Assembly: GCF_034058155.1 (NCBI RefSeq)
Contig: NZ_CP139148.1
Location: 3,038,001 to 3,102,000, forward strand
Reading direction: 5' to 3'
DNA: 64,000 bases
From: Flavobacterium sp. KACC 22761
Lineage (GTDB): Bacteria; Bacteroidota; Bacteroidia; Flavobacteriales; Flavobacteriaceae
The notes under the pieces are model-generated. The model searched no databases. It was given only the letters and a program-made list of their open reading frames with translations, and was not told the DNA's origin. The stretch's first letter is position 1; every line of letters starts with the position of its first letter. Positions 1 to 11,700 of this stretch are shown here, piece by piece. A program made the position numbers and the translations under genes.

Positions 1-1975
<1,975 letters not shown>

Positions 1976-2105
1976 GAATCTAAGATGCTAAGATACTAAG
2001 GAGCTAAGCTCTTTAGGAAATGGTCTAAAACAAGACCTGCTTCCAAATGAAAACCCTATAGGTTTTAAAACCTATCGGGTTTGTTGTTTAAAATCAAATT
2101 GCTTA

Positions 2106-2210
2106 TAGACTGGACTGAAGTCCAGCCCTACAATATGATTCGTTCCTTTGGAACTATAAAAGAGCCTTTGGCTCGAACTATATTGTAGGGCCGGACTTCA
2201 GTCTGGTTTA
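2106..2210. repeat. Palindromic repeat, GGACTGAAGTCC class, copy 1
   Basis: A long imperfect inverted repeat. The arms carry GGACTGAAGTCC and CCCTACAATAT, and the loop contains two small hairpins, GTTCCTTTGGAAC and GAGCCTTTGGCTC. A second copy with the same order of parts lies at 41480-41653, so this is a dispersed element and not only a terminator. Confidence 0.85.
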
Positions 2211-2235
2211 ACAGTGTGAAAATGTGAAAATGTGA

Positions 2236-2278
2236 AAATGTAAAATAATAACCCCAACAGATTTAAAATCTGTTGGGG
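2236..2278. terminator. Bidirectional hairpin terminator between katG and purU
   Basis: Strong stem with arms ACCCCAACAGATTT / AAATCTGTTGGGGT and A/T-rich flanks on both sides. It lies between the convergent katG and purU and can serve both. Confidence 0.75.
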
Positions 2279-2355
2279 TTATTATTTATGTTCAAAGTAA
2301 AAAAAAACTTAGTCCCGATAGCTATCGGGATAGCATCTTAGCAACTCAGAACCTT

Positions 2356-3210
2356 TTAAGAAAAAACCACCGTTTTATTACTGTAAACCATTGTTTTTCT
2401 TTCAGCATGCAATTTAATTGCTCTTGCTAGAACTATTCTTTCCAAATCACGTCCTTTCATGATAAAATCTTCAACAGAGTGAATATGGGAAACTCTTGCA
2501 ATATCTTGCTCAATAATTGGACCTTCGTCTAATTCTTCGGTAACATAATGGCTTGTGGCGCCAATAATTTTTACACCACGTTTAAAAGCCGAATGATACG
2601 GTTTTGCGCCCGGAAATGCAGGCAAAAACGAGTGATGAATATTAATGATTTTATTTTCGTAAAGACTGATTAGATTTGGCGTAATAATCTGCATATAGCG
2701 CGCCAAAACAATAAAGTTGATTTCGTATCGCTTTAATAATTCAATTTGTTTTGCTTCGCCTTCTTCTTTATTGTCTTTTGTAAAAGGAACGCAATGAAAC
2801 GGAATGTTAAAACGTTCAGCAACACATCTCAAATCATTGTGGTTGCTAATAATAACTGGAATTTCTACATTCAATTCATCAGCGCTGTAGCGTCCTAAAA
2901 TATCAAAAAGGCAATGATCGTATTTAGAAACAAACAAGGCCATTTTTGGTTTTTGTTCCTGATTGTACAAATCCCATGACATATCAAAATCGGACGCAAT
3001 AGTTTGATCAAAATCGGCTTTAAAGCTTTCTATTGTAGTTTTATGATTGGTAAATTCACATTCCAATCGCATAAAAAATACATTTTGCTCTACATCAACA
3101 TGTTGATCGATGTACGTGATATTTCCTTCTACTTTAGCAATAAAAGTTGTCACTGCAGCGATAATCCCTTTTTGGTCTTTACAATGAATTAGAATGGTAA
3201 TTTTTTGCAT
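2356..3210 (-). CDS. purU: Formyltetrahydrofolate deformylase
   Basis: Hydrolyses 10-formyltetrahydrofolate to tetrahydrofolate and formate, which balances one-carbon pools and supplies formate for PurT-type purine synthesis. An N-terminal ACT domain (about residues 1-80, starting ITILIHCKDQKGIIAAVTTF) is followed by the formyltransferase-fold domain. The latter has the catalytic-type signature NIHHSFLPAFPGAKPY, where the Asn and His are part of the family active site, followed by GATSHYVTEELDEGPIIEQD with the catalytic Asp. The length of 284 residues matches the family. The gene stands alone between two repeat-containing spacers. Secure identification. Confidence 0.95.
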   Translation of the reverse strand: MQKITILIHCKDQKGIIAAVTTFIAKVEGNITYIDQHVDVEQNVFFMRLECEFTNHKTTIESFKADFDQTIASDFDMSWDLYNQEQKPKMALFVSKYDHCLFDILGRYSADELNVEIPVIISNHNDLRCVAERFNIPFHCVPFTKDNKEEGEAKQIELLKRYEINFIVLARYMQIITPNLISLYENKIINIHHSFLPAFPGAKPYHSAFKRGVKIIGATSHYVTEELDEGPIIEQDIARVSHIHSVEDFIMKGRDLERIVLARAIKLHAERKTMVYSNKTVVFS

Positions 3211-3239
3211 TTTGGTTTTTTTATTTTTTGGTTAGTTAC

Positions 3240-3302
3240 AAAGTTGTAATCCCGAGGCCTCGGGACAAAGTTACAAAGGTCGCTTTGAACCTTTGTAACT
3301 TT
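3240..3302. repeat. Palindromic spacer element with TTACAAAG arms
   Basis: Between purU and the DUF4197 gene, AGTTACAAAG-type and CTTTGTAACTTTG-type sequences flank CCCGAGGCCTCGGG, a perfect 14-bp palindrome near 3249-3264. It resembles the dispersed palindromes elsewhere in the window. No gene is present. Confidence 0.55.
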
Positions 3303-3325
3303 GTCTCTTTGCACCTTAGAAAAAA

Positions 3326-4042
3326 TTATTTTCCGTCCTGCATTGCAAAAACACTTTTCAATAAAGGTGTTGTTCTTGCACTGATATTATTACGGATTTC
3401 TTTTTCTTCTACAGCAATCATTTTAAAAACACCTGTTAATGCTTGATTCGTAGTATAATCAGTCAAATCTGGATTTACTTTTTTTACAAGCGGAATAGTG
3501 TTGTATTTTGTGATAATTTTTGTCCAAACTTCATCAGCTCCAACTTTTGCAAACGAGCTTTTAATCACCGGATTAAATTTCCCGTACAAAGCCGTTGTTG
3601 TGCTGCTTTGCAAATAGGATGTCGCGGCACTATCATTTCCAAGCAAAATATTTTTAGCATCTGTAAACGACATATTTTTAACAGCCGAAACAAATATTGG
3701 AGTTGCTTCTTTCACGGCATCTTCTGCCGCACGGTTTAGCATTTTGATTCCTTCATCAGCAAGAGAGCTCAGTCCTACTTTGCGCAATGTTGCATCTACT
3801 TTTTGTAATTCTTCGGGCAATAAAATTTTTACAGCTTCATTTTTGTAAAAACCATCCACTGCGGTTAATTTGCTCACTTGTTGTGTAATTCCTTTATTCA
3901 AGGCTTCTTTCAATCCAGCCGAAATATCGACACCACCAGCAGGAATTTGTGATGCAATTTGCGGAAGTTGATTTAAAGTCTGTTGCATTTCGGCGCATGA
4001 AATCATTGAAAATGTAAGGGCGAATAATAAAATCTTTTTCAT
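3326..4042 (-). CDS. DUF4197 family lipoprotein
   Basis: The 238-residue protein starts with a lipoprotein signal peptide (MKKILLFALTFSMISC, lipobox ISC with Cys16), so it should be membrane-anchored in the envelope. The rest matches what I remember of the DUF4197 family: a helical region with the pattern VDGFYKNEAVKILLPEELQK followed by FTDAKNILLGNDSAATSYL. The biochemical role of this family is unknown. The gene has its own spacer on both sides and is not clearly in an operon. Confidence 0.85.
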   Translation of the reverse strand: MKKILLFALTFSMISCAEMQQTLNQLPQIASQIPAGGVDISAGLKEALNKGITQQVSKLTAVDGFYKNEAVKILLPEELQKVDATLRKVGLSSLADEGIKMLNRAAEDAVKEATPIFVSAVKNMSFTDAKNILLGNDSAATSYLQSSTTTALYGKFNPVIKSSFAKVGADEVWTKIITKYNTIPLVKKVNPDLTDYTTNQALTGVFKMIAVEEKEIRNNISARTTPLLKSVFAMQDGK

Positions 4043-4161
4043 TTATTGGGGTTGTTTAAGTTTCAAAAATACTACTTATTCAAAAACAACGCCACAATTT
4101 TATTTCGGGAGCAGAAAGATTTTGTTTCATAATTAACAACTGTCCCCCTATCCGTTTCACA

Positions 4162-4176
4162 CGAGCGATAGCGAAC
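4162..4176 (-). repeat. Dispersed 15-mer GTTCGCTATCGCTCG, copy 1
   Basis: Reads CGAGCGATAGCGAAC on the plus strand. Exactly the same 15-mer, in the opposite orientation, occurs at 15727-15741 and 58132-58146. It sits in the non-coding stretch 4043-4243; a 63-codon open frame over this region is not credible as a gene. Confidence 0.7.
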
Positions 4177-4243
4177 TGACGAAGTACTGCTATCGGGGCT
4201 AGATCAGAAGTTTTTCGTTTTCTGAAAAGCAGAAAATTAGTTT

Positions 4244-4681
4244 TTATTTTATCACTGTATTTTTTTTCCACTCAATCAATAAATCTTTAAAAAAGGACTT
4301 TATATCTTGGTTGCTTCCATCAACAGAAACTTCAAATTTTGTATTGTCTTTCGCAGTGATTAGGGCATAAGGGCAATAAGTTGCTCCGGCTCGTTTTCCA
4401 GTGTCAATTTTTACAATGTCTTTATAAAAGGCATATTTAAGCTGATTGTTTTCAGGATTTCGTTTATCAATCCAGTAAGTTGCGACTCTTTTATTGGTGA
4501 AAAAATTTCCAGCAGTCTGTTTTGTGTCTTCAGAGTAAAATTTATAGATATTTTCGTCAGGCTCCAAAAGACCTAAACTTTTGATAAACACAATGTCCTC
4601 TTTATTAAGCGAATGGTGGTTTTCAATTTTATTGCATGAAAATACGGAAAACAGTAAAATGGCGAAAAAATACTTTTGCAT
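4244..4681 (-). CDS. Hypothetical lipoprotein
   Basis: A 145-residue protein with a lipoprotein signal (MQKYFFAILLFSVFSC, Cys16). I do not recognise the domain. The mature part alternates strands and charged loops (YKFYSEDTKQTAG, RVATYWIDKRNPENNQLKYA) and ends in a helix (DIKSFFKDLLIEWKKN), which suggests a small PH-like or beta-barrel fold, but this is a guess. It follows the Coa1-like gene upstream after only 5 bases, so the two are probably co-transcribed. Confidence 0.75.
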   Translation of the reverse strand: MQKYFFAILLFSVFSCNKIENHHSLNKEDIVFIKSLGLLEPDENIYKFYSEDTKQTAGNFFTNKRVATYWIDKRNPENNQLKYAFYKDIVKIDTGKRAGATYCPYALITAKDNTKFEVSVDGSNQDIKSFFKDLLIEWKKNTVIK

Positions 4682-4686
4682 AAATA

Positions 4687-5112
4687 TTATTTCTCGAGTA
4701 AATCTATTTTCTCATCTGTATTTTTAATATAAACAGACAATTCACTGTATTTCCATTTTCCTCTTCTTTCACCTACAATAAACAAAGTGCCTTTGCCTTT
4801 AGGGCCTTTTATAGGCACTTGAACGTCACAAGTTCTGACTTCATTTCTTGCATTGACAGTTCCTGAAAACATTCCGTCGGTTTCTATAGGTTCTCCGAGT
4901 TTTTCGATTACAATTTTATTATGCTGTACCATTGCCATCGATTCCTTATAAGCATCAGAATCTTTGATAATTGTGGTCGCTTCAAACAAAATTCCGACTA
5001 GAAATAAGACAAAAAGTATAACTAAAGTCAAACAGCCCGTTGGCACAAACCATTTCCAGTTTTTGCCCCACCAGCTTCTTTTATCTACAATAAGTTCGTT
5101 TGAATCTTCCAT
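4687..5112 (-). CDS. Coa1-like (cytochrome oxidase assembly factor 1 family) membrane protein
   Basis: A 141-residue protein with a short N-terminal cytoplasmic segment (KRSWWGKNWKWFVPTGC), one transmembrane helix (about residues 27-48) and an extracytoplasmic domain. The pattern AYKESMAMVQHNKIVIEKLGEPIE followed by an internal GKGTLFIVGERRGKWKYSEL-type strand region resembles the cytochrome c oxidase assembly protein Coa1/TIM21-like family found in many Bacteroidota. A real role in oxidase assembly is not established for these bacterial proteins. It is likely the first gene of a two-gene operon with the downstream lipoprotein. Confidence 0.75.
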   Translation of the reverse strand: MEDSNELIVDKRSWWGKNWKWFVPTGCLTLVILFVLFLVGILFEATTIIKDSDAYKESMAMVQHNKIVIEKLGEPIETDGMFSGTVNARNEVRTCDVQVPIKGPKGKGTLFIVGERRGKWKYSELSVYIKNTDEKIDLLEK

Positions 5113-5196
5113 ATAAAATTTGTTTTAATAGATTGAATATCAAAGCTAAAATAAGAATTAATTTTATTGCTTTTAAGTGTTTTGCATTAAATTAAA

Positions 5197-5229
5197 AAAT
5201 CTCCTTATAAAAAGTTTACAAGGAGATTT
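5197..5229 (-). terminator. Hairpin terminator after the SGNH-like lipoprotein gene
   Basis: Stem AAATCTCCTTAT / ACAAGGAGATTT with a short loop, immediately downstream of the minus-strand gene ending at 5257. Confidence 0.7.
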
Positions 5230-5256
5230 CTTTAAATATTTGAAATGATGTAGGTT

Positions 5257-6123
5257 TTATCTATTACTGTAAGCGATTTCTAGTAATGCATTAGAATTGG
5301 TGATTGCTTTCGCGACTTCTTGTTTTCTCATACAATCAGTGTCTTCAATTCCTGTAGTCAAAAGAAGTTTTCTAGGAATGATTGGCTTTTGATTAAAGAT
5401 TGTTGCATATAGTAAAGTAGCTTGTAAAAATCCGCCATCATTTAAAAAGTAAAATGCATTATTTTCATTACGCAGATTGTCTTTGTTATTTATCAAATAG
5501 TTATAGTTGTTTTTCCCTTCATACGCATCGTTAATGGCATCTCCAACTCTTAACAAGCCTGCATTGTTAATAAATACCATAGCTAAGAGTGAATTTCTTC
5601 GTAATTCGTCATAGCAATCTTTGTAATTAGAATTTGTATAACCTACAGGAGGTGCTGGTTGATAAATATATATTGCAGCATCGGGACTATTTTTATGAAT
5701 CTTTTGGACTATCATTTTTAGATTGGATCTGTATTTTTCAAGATTAGTCAGTGAAATTGGAATTGATTCTTGAAGTACAACATAGTCATAATAATTTCCA
5801 TCTTTATCTCTATTAGAAAAATTCTGATTCGCTTCTGTTTTATTAGTTTCATAAACTTTATCAAGTGGTACGCCCATAGTTACCAACTGTTGTACATTCA
5901 TATATTGATTGTTTGCATTGCATAATTCTTGAAACAAAGTAGGTGCGCTGACATAGTATTCTGTGAGGTTGTTTCCCATAAATAATATTCGTTTGAATCC
6001 CTCAGCTTTTGGCGCTTTTGGTTTGACAATCCCATCATCATTGACAATTACATCATTTGCTTTGTTATTGCAGGCACTAAGTATAACAGCCATGAGGGCA
6101 AAAAGGGAAATTTGTTTTTTCAT
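5257..6123 (-). CDS. SGNH-hydrolase-fold lipoprotein, probably catalytically dead (DUF4886-like)
   Basis: A 288-residue lipoprotein (signal MKKQISLFALMAVILSAC, Cys18). Residues 44-60 (KRILFMGNNLTEYYVSA) correspond to block I of SGNH/GDSL hydrolases, normally ILFIGNSxT, and YDYVVLQES matches the conserved DYVVLQE segment of DUF4886-type SGNH proteins. At the nucleophile position (residue 52) there is Asn instead of Ser. Near the C terminus, where the family has a DGxHPS block carrying catalytic Asp and His, this protein reads LNDGGFLQAT, with that block apparently deleted. I infer a non-enzymatic envelope protein that may still bind a ligand. It is single and flanked by AT-rich spacers. Confidence 0.75.
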   Translation of the reverse strand: MKKQISLFALMAVILSACNNKANDVIVNDDGIVKPKAPKAEGFKRILFMGNNLTEYYVSAPTLFQELCNANNQYMNVQQLVTMGVPLDKVYETNKTEANQNFSNRDKDGNYYDYVVLQESIPISLTNLEKYRSNLKMIVQKIHKNSPDAAIYIYQPAPPVGYTNSNYKDCYDELRRNSLLAMVFINNAGLLRVGDAINDAYEGKNNYNYLINNKDNLRNENNAFYFLNDGGFLQATLLYATIFNQKPIIPRKLLLTTGIEDTDCMRKQEVAKAITNSNALLEIAYSNR

Positions 6124-6417
6124 TGTGAGTTTTTAATTAGAAAATTTGCTGATTTTTTTTAGCAAATCTCCTTTTAAGTAGTCACCATTTGAGCCATTAA
6201 AGGGTATAAAACTAGTACTTTAAGACAATATAATTTAAAGTTCCTCTATAGCTTTTAAATAGTTTCTAGCGTATAATTAAAAGAATATTTTTTTGATAAT
6301 TAAAAATGAGTTAAAAATTGATTTGTTGTTTTTAATTAAAATCCAGCAAATCTCTTTTTAACTCATTACATATTAGTATCCTTGAAAAATAATTATTGTT
6401 TGGGACAAAAAAGGCGT

Positions 6418-6759
6418 TTAAACGTATTCTAAACAGTATAGATTGGGATTGTAAGTTGGGTTGATTTTCTTTAAATCAGTTAATATTTTGTGTGTGTAAT
6501 CTTTACCTCCAATAGCTAAATAAAATAAAGATTTTGAAATGTAAAAAGGTCTCAATGGAAGCTCTCGCCAGCCAATTGTTATATTTTTTAAGAAATGTTT
6601 TATCGCGTACTTAAACGTTTTTTCTTCGGGACGAATAAAATAAATAGTATAGCTTTTAATTTTTGTCATCAGATTTGGAAACATTACAAATCGTCCGCCT
6701 TGTTGTATTAATAAATTGATTTCAAATAATGACAAACCTTCAATATTTTCTGTTTTCAT
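6418..6759 (-). CDS. Hypothetical protein (Bacteroidota small family)
   Basis: A 113-residue protein without signal peptide. It resembles, from memory, a widespread Bacteroidota family of unknown function with the pattern LSLFEI..LIxQGGRFVxF near the N terminus, IYFIRPxE in the middle, a hydrophobic WxxLPxxPFYI segment and a closing GGKDYT motif. All these elements are present here (GGRFVMF, IYFIRPEE, RELPLRPFYI, IGGKDYT). Family members often cluster with other small copies; here only one is present. Upstream (6124-6417 lies downstream of it) the DNA is AT-rich without features. Confidence 0.65.
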   Translation of the reverse strand: MKTENIEGLSLFEINLLIQQGGRFVMFPNLMTKIKSYTIYFIRPEEKTFKYAIKHFLKNITIGWRELPLRPFYISKSLFYLAIGGKDYTHKILTDLKKINPTYNPNLYCLEYV

Positions 6760-6879
6760 GATCTATTGTTTTTGCAATTAATATTAGTAGTATTATGATG
6801 CAAAGTTGCGACGGAAATTAAAAATAAAAAGGACTTAAAAGATTTAAAATTAATAAATTAAGGTATTTTTTAAAATAGA

Positions 6880-6915
6880 AAAGTCGGGAATTCATTCAAT
6901 TGAATTCCCGACTTT
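6880..6915. terminator. Bidirectional hairpin terminator
   Basis: Perfect-looking stem AAAGTCGGGAATTCA / TGAATTCCCGACTTT with short loop just downstream of the L,D-transpeptidase gene, followed by T-rich sequence in both directions. Confidence 0.75.
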
Positions 6916-6933
6916 ATTTTATATTAATAACGA

Positions 6934-8496
6934 TTAATTTGAAGTTACAGACAATGGGCTATTCATTTCAGAATCTCTTTCATATACATCCTGAAAGAAA
7001 CCAATTTCACCATTTTCATTTACTAATGATGTGAAATAAGTGATAAAAATGGGCACTTTTTTAGTCAATTTAAAAGTGTTTTCGGTTTTTCCTGCCATTG
7101 CTTTGTCAATTTTGTCTTGAGTCCATTCTGGATAATCTTTTAGCATTGCTGCGGCCAATTCTTTTGCCATTTTTACATTGATACAACCGTGGCTGAAAGT
7201 TCGTTGTTCAAAATCGAATAACGTTTTTGAAGGCGTATCGTGCATGTAAATATCGTCCGGATTTGGGAACATGAATTTCACCAAACCTAAAGAATTTTCT
7301 GGTCCTGGTTTTTGTCGTATTTGGCCATTTACCATTTCCATATTTTTTTCTGCAAGATAATTTGGGTCTGCGGCAATTTTAGATCTCAATTCGTTTTGCA
7401 CAATACTTTGTGGCACTGTCCAATATGGGCTAAAAACAATTCGGTCAATTTCGCCATTAAAAATGGTTGTTTTAGTTAAAGGCGCTCCAACAAACACTGG
7501 TGAGGTCATTTGAACTTTTCCATTTTTAACATAAACTAATTCATAAGAAGGAATATTAACCAATACATACTCGTCGCTCGCCGCAATTTGAGCCGAAATT
7601 TCACGGCATCTTTCCATATTAAGTTTCAAAGTAGCGACTTTATCTTCAAGCGGAACATTCATTTCTTTAATATGTTCTGCACTCAAAATATAATTTGGTT
7701 TGAATCCGTTACGAACTTTGTATTTCATTACGGCATCCATCAATTCACGATCATAAACATCGCTTTTAGAATCTTGTTTCAAATCGCCCAACAAGTATAA
7801 ACGTGTTCTCACTTGGGCAATAGTATTTGAAACGGCATCTGGGCGCAAGTCTTTGTATGGATTTTCTGCAGGAACAATTGGTTTCCATTTGCTTGATTTT
7901 TCTAATCTTTTGTATTTTTTTAGAACATCTTGCAATTTATAATATTGATCAAATTCTACTTTCGCATCTGCTGAGGCTGTTGGTGTTGTATCTTCAAGCG
8001 TGCTGAAATTCATAAAATCTTTCAACATAGCATCATAAGACATTTTTTTCTTGGCATCTGCGTTGCTTTTTTTCGCATATACAATATACAATGAGCTCAA
8101 AAGCATATCAGCATCTGTTTTTGACAGATTCGATTCAGATGAAGAGTCAAAAAGCTGTTCAATTTCTTTTTGATAAGGAATTACCAAATTATTTGTTTTT
8201 TTGGCTTTTTCGTACAATGCTGTACCAAATTCGCTGATTTCATTTTCATCATACCAAATAGTTCCAACAGATCTATTTTTGTATAACGACATGATATCAG
8301 ATTTGTATTTTTTCAAATCAGAGTATCTTTTAAAGAAGTCGTTTGAAATTTCATTTTCGTCATCATTTGGGGTTGTATGAATGATGGCAGCGTTTGGAGT
8401 TTTTGTATATGAAAAATTTGTGCTTTCAATTCTGTTATAAGAAGATACAAAAAAACTCAAACCTAAAATTACGGTGAATGAATATAGTGTTTTCAT
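6934..8496 (-). CDS. L,D-transpeptidase, YcbB/LdtD-like
   Basis: Periplasmic enzyme that forms 3-3 peptidoglycan cross-links or attaches proteins to the stem peptide. The 520-residue protein has an N-terminal hydrophobic signal (residues 1-20), a long helical scaffold domain and a C-terminal YkuD catalytic domain. The domain carries FVGAPLTKTTIFNGEI, the histidine-bearing FPNPDDIYMHDTPSKTLF and the nucleophile motif SHGCINV near residue 433. A peptidoglycan-binding-like stretch (IAQVRTRLYLLGDL...YDRELMDAVMKYKVRNGF) precedes the catalytic part, as in YcbB-type enzymes. All three key residues (His, His, Cys) can be seen. The gene is monocistronic. Confidence 0.92.
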   Translation of the reverse strand: MKTLYSFTVILGLSFFVSSYNRIESTNFSYTKTPNAAIIHTTPNDDENEISNDFFKRYSDLKKYKSDIMSLYKNRSVGTIWYDENEISEFGTALYEKAKKTNNLVIPYQKEIEQLFDSSSESNLSKTDADMLLSSLYIVYAKKSNADAKKKMSYDAMLKDFMNFSTLEDTTPTASADAKVEFDQYYKLQDVLKKYKRLEKSSKWKPIVPAENPYKDLRPDAVSNTIAQVRTRLYLLGDLKQDSKSDVYDRELMDAVMKYKVRNGFKPNYILSAEHIKEMNVPLEDKVATLKLNMERCREISAQIAASDEYVLVNIPSYELVYVKNGKVQMTSPVFVGAPLTKTTIFNGEIDRIVFSPYWTVPQSIVQNELRSKIAADPNYLAEKNMEMVNGQIRQKPGPENSLGLVKFMFPNPDDIYMHDTPSKTLFDFEQRTFSHGCINVKMAKELAAAMLKDYPEWTQDKIDKAMAGKTENTFKLTKKVPIFITYFTSLVNENGEIGFFQDVYERDSEMNSPLSVTSN

Positions 8497-8793
8497 TTTT
8501 TTAAATTTTTACGTTTTACTTTTAATTTGCTAAGTTTTTGGTAAAAATTTGGGACTTTTCTACAGTGCTAAATTACTATGAGAGAGCTCGAAACATGTTT
8601 TTAGATTTTGTTTAAATGTTGCGAAATTGCCATGTCTTTAAGCTTTCTTTAACTTATATCACTTCACCTGTGAATTTGTTACCCTTGGAATCAAAAAAAC
8701 ATTTTTCATTTTTTTGTTAACATAAAGCTATTCTCGTAATCAAATATTAAAATAATTTGTACATTGGTCGCTTAAAATTATCATATTCATAAA

Positions 8794-11700
8794 ATGGAAC
8801 CACAAATACCATATATTCCTAAAAATAAAGTAAGAATTGTCACAGCCGCTTCGCTATTTGACGGACATGATGCCGCAATCAATATCATGCGCAGAATCAT
8901 ACAGTCAACGGGAGTTGAGGTAATACATTTAGGTCATGACCGAAGTGTTGAAGAAGTTGTAAATACCGCCATTCAAGAAGATGCGAATGCGATCGCAATG
9001 ACATCGTACCAAGGAGGACACAACGAATACTTTAAATATATGTATGATTTGCTTCGCGAAAAAGGAGCGGGACATATTAAAATCTTTGGAGGCGGAGGCG
9101 GCGTAATCCTGCCAAGCGAAATTTCAGAATTGCATGAATATGGAATTACAAGAATTTATTCTCCAGATGACGGCCGTTCTTTAGGACTTCAAGGAATGAT
9201 TAATGATTTGGTTCAGCGTGCTGATTTTCCTATCGGAGATAAACTAAACGGAGAAATCGATCATATCGAAAATAAAGTGCCAACGGCAATTGCACGTTTA
9301 ATTTCTGCTGCAGAAAACTTCCCTGAAATTGCAAAACCAGTTTTTGATAAAATTCACGAAAGTAATGCCACTTCTAAAATTCCAGTTTTAGGAATTACGG
9401 GAACGGGTGGAGCTGGAAAATCTTCTTTGGTAGACGAATTGGTTCGCCGTTTCTTGATTGATTTCCCAGAAAAAACAATCGGATTGATTTCTGTCGATCC
9501 TTCTAAGAGAAAAACCGGAGGAGCGCTTTTAGGAGACAGAATCCGTATGAATGCGATTAATAACCCTCGCGTATATATGCGTTCGCTGGCGACACGTCAG
9601 TCGAATTTGGCTTTGTCTAAATATGTAGCTGAAGCGATTCAGGTTTTAAAAGCAGCAAAATACGATTTGATTATTCTGGAAACTTCAGGAATCGGACAGT
9701 CTGATACTGAAATTATGGATCATTCTGACGTATCATTATATGTAATGACACCAGAATTTGGAGCTGCAACGCAATTGGAGAAAATCGACATGCTTGATTT
9801 TGCCGATTTAGTGGCTTTAAATAAATTTGATAAACGTGGCGCGTTGGATGCTTTGCGCGATGTAAAAAAACAATATCAAAGAAACCATAATCTTTGGGAT
9901 AAAAGCCCAGACGAAATGCCTGTTTTCGGAACAATTGCTTCGCAGTTTAACGATCCGGGAATGAACACGCTTTACAAAGCGATTATGGATAAAGTGGTTG
10001 AAAAAACGGCTTCAGATTTGAAATCGACTTTTGAAATCACTAAAGAAATGAGCGAGAAAATCTTCGTGATTCCGCCACACAGAACACGTTATTTATCTGA
10101 AATTGCAGAAAATAACAGATCTTATGATGAAACAGCAACTGCACAGCAAAAAGTAGCTCAAAAATTATACGGAATTTTTAAAACCATAGAATCGGTTTCT
10201 GGAAAAGTTCCTCAAATCACAAAAGCAGGAATCGACGACAATAGTGTCATCCTGAGCGGAGTCGAAGGACTCGACGAAAACAGAATCTTCTTAAATTTGT
10301 TGCTGAACCAGTTTGACAAAGTAAAAATGGATTTAGATCCGTACAATTGGGAAATTATCCTGAATTGGGCTGATAAAGTAGCGAAATATAAAAATCCGGT
10401 TTATTCGTTTAAAGTTCGTGATAAAGAAATTAAAATCGCAACGCATTCTGAAAGTTTATCGCACTTACAGATTCCGAAAATTGCTTTACCTAAATACGAA
10501 GGTTGGGGCGATATCTTGCGTTGGAATTTACAGGAAAATGTTCCTGGAGAATTTCCGTTTGCTTCGGGATTGTATCCGTTTAAACGTGAAGGTGAAGATC
10601 CGTCGAGAATGTTTGCGGGTGAGGGCGGACCAGAAAGAACCAATAAACGTTTTCATTATGTAAGTGCGGGAATGCCTGCAAAACGTCTTTCTACGGCTTT
10701 TGACAGTGTAACTTTATACGGAAACGATCCAGATTTGCGTCCAGATATTTACGGGAAAATTGGAAATGCGGGAGTTTCAATCTGCTGTTTAGACGATGCC
10801 AAAAAACTATATTCAGGTTTCGATTTGGTTCATGCGTTGACTTCCGTAAGTATGACCATTAATGGGCCTGCGCCAATGTTGTTAGGTTTCTTTATGAACG
10901 CGGCAATCGATCAGCAATGTGAGATTTACATCAAAGCAAATGATTTAGAAAAAGAAGTTGAGGCAAAAATCAACAAATTATACAAAGAAAAAGGAATCGA
11001 AAGACCAAGATACCAAGGCGAGCTTCCGGCTGGAAACAACGGTTTAGGATTAATGCTTTTGGGTGTTACCGGAGATCAGGTTTTACCTTTAGAGGTTTAT
11101 AACGAAATAAAAGTAAAAACGTTAGCTCAAGTTCGTGGAACGGTTCAAGCCGATATTTTAAAAGAAGATCAGGCGCAGAATACTTGTATTTTCTCTACTG
11201 AATTTGCTTTGCGATTAATGGGTGACGTTCAGGAATATTTTATCACTAAAAACGTTCGTAATTTCTATTCGGTTTCGATTTCAGGATATCATATTGCCGA
11301 GGCGGGAGCAAACCCAATTACGCAGTTGGCCTTTACACTTTCAAATGGTTTCACTTACGTGGAATATTATTTGAGCCGTGGCATGAACATCAACGATTTT
11401 GGACCAAATTTATCGTTCTTTTTCTCTAACGGAGTAGATCCGGAATATTCGGTAATTGGTCGTGTGGCGCGTAAAATTTGGGCAAAAGCCATGAAAAACA
11501 AATACGGAGCCAACGAAAGAGCACAAATGCTGAAATATCATATTCAAACATCTGGACGTTCGTTACACGCGCAGGAAATTGATTTCAACGATATCAGAAC
11601 GACTTTACAAGCTTTATATGCGATTTACGACAACTGTAATTCATTGCACACAAACGCTTACGACGAAGCGATTACAACACCAACAGAAGAATCTGTACGT

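Larger units (their letters stand above)
1977..2353. repeat. Spacer flanked by CTAAG-type inverted repeats
   Basis: The 380-bp spacer between katG and purU contains no credible gene. It starts (1977-2010) with several copies of a CTAAGAT/CTAAG-like decamer and ends (2331-2353) with the reverse-complement type (CATCTTAGCAACT), so the outer sequences form a loose inverted repeat. Inside sit a second palindromic element (2106-2210) and a hairpin terminator (2236-2278). The same decamer class recurs at 60961-61119 and 61699-61796. Confidence 0.7.

Noticed and set aside
4080..4271. A 63-codon minus-strand open frame between two lipoprotein genes
   Set aside because: It overlaps the end of the next gene, runs through a dispersed repeat and has no family-like sequence or good start context.
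8497..8793. Possible cobalamin riboswitch before icmF
   Set aside because: No B12-box or conserved core could be recognised in the 297-base spacer.
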